The translations under genes and the position numbers were made by a program. A DNA stretch of 16,084 nucleotides from DATILL01 sp035476575. Lineage in GTDB: Bacteria > Actinomycetota > Actinomycetes > Mycobacteriales > JACQDL01. Positions 14,194 through 16,084 of the stretch are shown piece by piece (position 1 is the stretch's first letter; the number at the start of each line of letters is the position of its first letter). Under the pieces are notes generated by a model, which saw only the letters and a list, made by a program, of their open reading frames with translations, ran no database searches and had not been told where the DNA came from. The DNA lies in the NCBI GenBank assembly GCA_035476575.1, contig DATILL010000049.1, positions 1 to 16,084 of the forward strand, given 5' to 3'.

Positions 14194-15904
14194 CCGGGCC
14201 CGGCCCCGGGTCGAGGGCCCGGCCCCGGGTCGAGTGCCGCTCGTCCTGGGTGGCCCGCCAGCTCGGGCACATCACCGGCGCGTCGTCCGCCCGGCAGGTG
14301 CCCACGCCTACGCACCGGCGTACGGCCGACGCGAACGACCCGCCGTCCGTCGGGTAGCCGAACGCGGTGTCCACGGTGCCGTGCGGCCCGGCCTCAGGCA
14401 CCGCCCAGCGCAGGTCGGCGTCCAGCGGCAGCGGGTCGAGGATTCCCGGGTTGAGCAGCCCGCTCGGGTCGAAGATGCGCTTGAGCTCCGCGTGCGCCCG
14501 CAGCACCTGCGGTGGGTACATCCGGGCCAGCAGCTCGCCGCGGGCCTGCCCGTCCCCGTGCTCGCCGGACAGCGAGCCGCCGTACGCCACGACCAGGTCG
14601 GCCGCCTCGGTGACGAAGGACCGGAACGCCGCGACCCCCGGCCGGCTGAGCAGGTCGAAGTCCAGCCGGACGTGGATGCACCCCTCACCGTAGTGGCCGT
14701 AGCAGACGCCCCGCCGGCCGTGGCGGTCCAGGAGGACGGCGAAATCCCGCAGGTACCCGCCGAGCCGCTCCGGGGGCACGGCCGTGTCCTCCCAGCCCGG
14801 GTACGCGGCGGTGCCATCTGGCAGCCGGGTGGCCAGACCGGCGCCGTTCTCGCGCAGCGCCCAGAACGCCCGCTGCTCGGCCGGGTTGGTGACCACGATG
14901 GCGGGTACGCCGGCCGCTGCCAGCAGCGCCGCGGCCCGGTCCCGGGCGCCGGCTGGGTCCGGCCCGTCCATCTCGCAGAACAGCCAGGCTCCGCCGGCCG
15001 GGAGCCGCCCGGTCACCGCGCCTGGCCCGCGGGCGACGAGCAGCGCGTCCACGCTCTCCAGGGTCAGCGGGCGCAGCGCCAGCAGGCCGGGCACGGCGTC
15101 CGCGGCGATGAACGGGTCGGGATAGCCCAGCACCGCGAGCGCGCGGGCGGCCGGCGCCTCGACCAGCCGTATCGTCGCGGCCAGCACAGCGACGAGGCTG
15201 CCCTCGCTGCCGACCAGTACCCGGGCCAGGTTGCCGCCGTTCTCCGGCAGCAGGGCGTCCAGGTTGTAGCCGGAGGTGCGCCGGGAGAGCCGGGGGTAGC
15301 CGGTGCGCAGGGTGGCAAGGTGCCGCCGGACGAGGTCGCGCAGCGGCCCGGCCAGCGGCCCAGCGGTGTCCACAGTGGACAGCCGGGACAGCAGGACGCC
15401 GTCCCCGGTGAGCACGTCGAGGCAGACGGTGTTGTCCGCGGTGGTACCCCAGCGCAGCGAGTGCGCGCCGCAGGCGTTGTTGCCGATCATCCCGCCGAGC
15501 GTGCAGCGGCTGTGCGTGGACGGGTCCGGGCCGAAGGTCAGCCCGTACGGCGCCGCGGCGGCGCGCAGGTCGTCCAGCACCACGCCGGGCTGGACCGCCG
15601 CGGTGCGGGCGTCCGGGTCGACGGCAAGGATCCGGGTCATGTGCCGGGAGTAGTCGACGACCACGCCCGCGCCGCAGGCCTGCCCACCGATCGAGGTGCC
15701 GCCGCCGCGCGAGGTCACCGGGACGCCGTGGTCTTGGCACACCGCGAGGATCGCGGCGACCTCCTCGGCGTCCCGCGGGTAGGCGACGGCGAGCGGAGGA
15801 TGCCGGTAGTTGGAGGCGTCGGTGGCGTAGGCCGCCCGGGTCGCGGGGTCGGCGGCGACCCCGCCGCGGACGGCGGCCCGCAGCGCGGACACCAGCGAAC
15901 CCAT
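13970..15904 (-). CDS. N-terminal fragment: FAD domains, truncated by frameshift
   Basis: As sequenced, translation from ATG 15904 gives 644 residues. The first 563 match the family up to DERHSTRGRA. The last 81 or so are an aberrant Arg/Gly/Ala-rich tail from the wrong frame, ending at 13970. It keeps both FAD domains but loses the CxxCxxCxxxCP site and the electron-transfer CCG domains, so it is probably inactive or uncoupled. Confidence 0.7.
   Translation of the reverse strand: MGSLVSALRAAVRGGVAADPATRAAYATDASNYRHPPLAVAYPRDAEEVAAILAVCQDHGVPVTSRGGGTSIGGQACGAGVVVDYSRHMTRILAVDPDARTAAVQPGVVLDDLRAAAAPYGLTFGPDPSTHSRCTLGGMIGNNACGAHSLRWGTTADNTVCLDVLTGDGVLLSRLSTVDTAGPLAGPLRDLVRRHLATLRTGYPRLSRRTSGYNLDALLPENGGNLARVLVGSEGSLVAVLAATIRLVEAPAARALAVLGYPDPFIAADAVPGLLALRPLTLESVDALLVARGPGAVTGRLPAGGAWLFCEMDGPDPAGARDRAAALLAAAGVPAIVVTNPAEQRAFWALRENGAGLATRLPDGTAAYPGWEDTAVPPERLGGYLRDFAVLLDRHGRRGVCYGHYGEGCIHVRLDFDLLSRPGVAAFRSFVTEAADLVVAYGGSLSGEHGDGQARGELLARMYPPQVLRAHAELKRIFDPSGLLNPGILDPLPLDADLRWAVPEAGPHGTVDTAFGYPTDGGSFASAVRRCVGVGTCRADDAPVMCPSWRATQDERHSTRGRALDPGPGPGAAGDAARRGGHRRLAVRRGARRAGPVPVLQGLPHRLPGERRHGDVQGGVPAPALPWPAPARGPLLDGLAAAVG
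14197..14234 (-). repeat. Perfect 19-bp tandem duplication causing a frameshift
   Basis: GGCCCGGCCCCGGGTCGAG occurs twice head to tail (14197-14215 and 14216-14234, plus strand). Nineteen is not a multiple of three. Removing one copy joins ...STRGRA to RVLLEMLHGEVV, the expected family sequence, and gives an exact 931-codon frame including the stop. Confidence 0.95.
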
Positions 15905-16026
15905 GCCGATCATCCTTGCCCAACCCAACCGAACGCGCCGCCAGCGGGGTAGACCAGTTGCGACGATCACAGCCCGGTTAGGGGTGACCTGCCGCGCGTT
16001 TTCCGGACACCTGACTATTTGGTTCT

Positions 16027-16084
16027 TCAGGCTGCCGTTCGCGTTCTGTAGTACTCGTCCATGACTTCCTGCGGGGTCTTGTAC
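16027..16084 (-). mobile_element. C-terminal end of a probable IS transposase (partial)
   Basis: The minus strand entering from the right edge reads YKTPQEVMDEYYRTRTAA and then a TGA stop at 16027. Sequence of the form (LG)YKTPxEV near the C-terminus is typical of integrase-core (DDE) transposases of the IS3/IS30/IS481 type, just after the catalytic domain. Only 18 codons are visible, so the family is not resolved. No terminal inverted repeat could be fixed in the 122 nt between its stop and the dehydrogenase start. Confidence 0.5.

Larger units (their letters stand above)
13093..15904 (-). pseudogene. Fused FAD-binding/Fe-S 2-hydroxyacid dehydrogenase, frameshifted
   Basis: Reading through a 19-bp tandem duplication (14197-14234), this is a complete 930-residue fusion enzyme of the D-lactate/D-2-hydroxyglutarate dehydrogenase type (compare YdiJ). 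The order is an FAD-binding PCMH domain (FAD loop RGGGTSIGGQACG, about 66-78), an FAD-oxidase C domain (SGEHGDGQARGE, 445-456), a Fe-S region with Cys531, Cys537 and Cys546 (MCPSW) and CLSCKGCRTDCP (591-602), and two CCG-type heterodisulfide-reductase-like domains. As written, the frame changes at residue 564. The start ATG 15904 has AAGGA 8 nt upstream; upstream ATG 15913 and GTG 15970 lack spacing or support. It lies 18 nt before lhgO. The frameshift may be a true mutation, a reversible slippage state or a sequencing error. Confidence 0.85.

Noticed and set aside
9861..14454. Two long plus-strand open frames (698 and 913 codons) opposite ftsK, lhgO and the dehydrogenase
   Set aside because: Low-complexity translations rich in Arg, Gly, Pro and His, with no recognisable motif, and the opposite strand encodes clear conserved proteins.

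Overview
This window is from a very high-GC actinobacterium. Codon third positions are strongly G/C, GTG starts are frequent, and the gene set (ClgR, PspA, actinobacterial-type RimO, FtsK/SpoIIIE, RodZ-like HTH protein) and its order are typical of that phylum. The species cannot be named from the sequence. Every gene I can support lies on the minus strand, so the region is transcribed from right to left.

Right edge to about 11880: the last 18 codons of what looks like an insertion-sequence transposase enter from the right edge. Next come a fused FAD/Fe-S dehydrogenase gene and, 18 nt downstream of it, an L-2-hydroxyglutarate oxidase gene (lhgO). The dehydrogenase gene is interrupted by a perfect 19-bp tandem duplication. 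Deleting one copy restores an uninterrupted 930-residue protein.

Middle (about 11820 to 4995): this is a conserved actinobacterial core of ftsK, a RodZ-like membrane HTH protein, rimO, pgsA, cinA and clgR. rimO-pgsA and pgsA-cinA overlap by 4 nt (GTGA) and are probably translationally coupled. clgR sits behind a 145-nt regulatory gap. That gap holds a SigR/SigH-type promoter (GGGAAT-N18-GTT) and a perfect 9-5-9 palindrome that resembles a ClgR box. The ClgR protein ends in Ala-Ala, a probable Clp degron.

Left part (4994 to 280): after a 354-nt gap, possibly holding the remnant of a DUF222-like gene, come a TetR-family regulator, a membrane-anchored substrate-binding plus von Willebrand A (VWA) protein, a two-helix membrane protein that may be PspM-like, and pspA. 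In Mycobacterium clgR, pspA and pspM are adjacent. Here the envelope-stress effectors are separated from clgR, their order is altered, and an extracytoplasmic SBP-VWA protein is added.

Left edge (1-197): the noncoding DNA downstream of pspA is one large imperfect palindrome. It is built from four 31-bp units on a 50-bp period, two forward and two reversed, with a perfect 14-bp hairpin at its centre.
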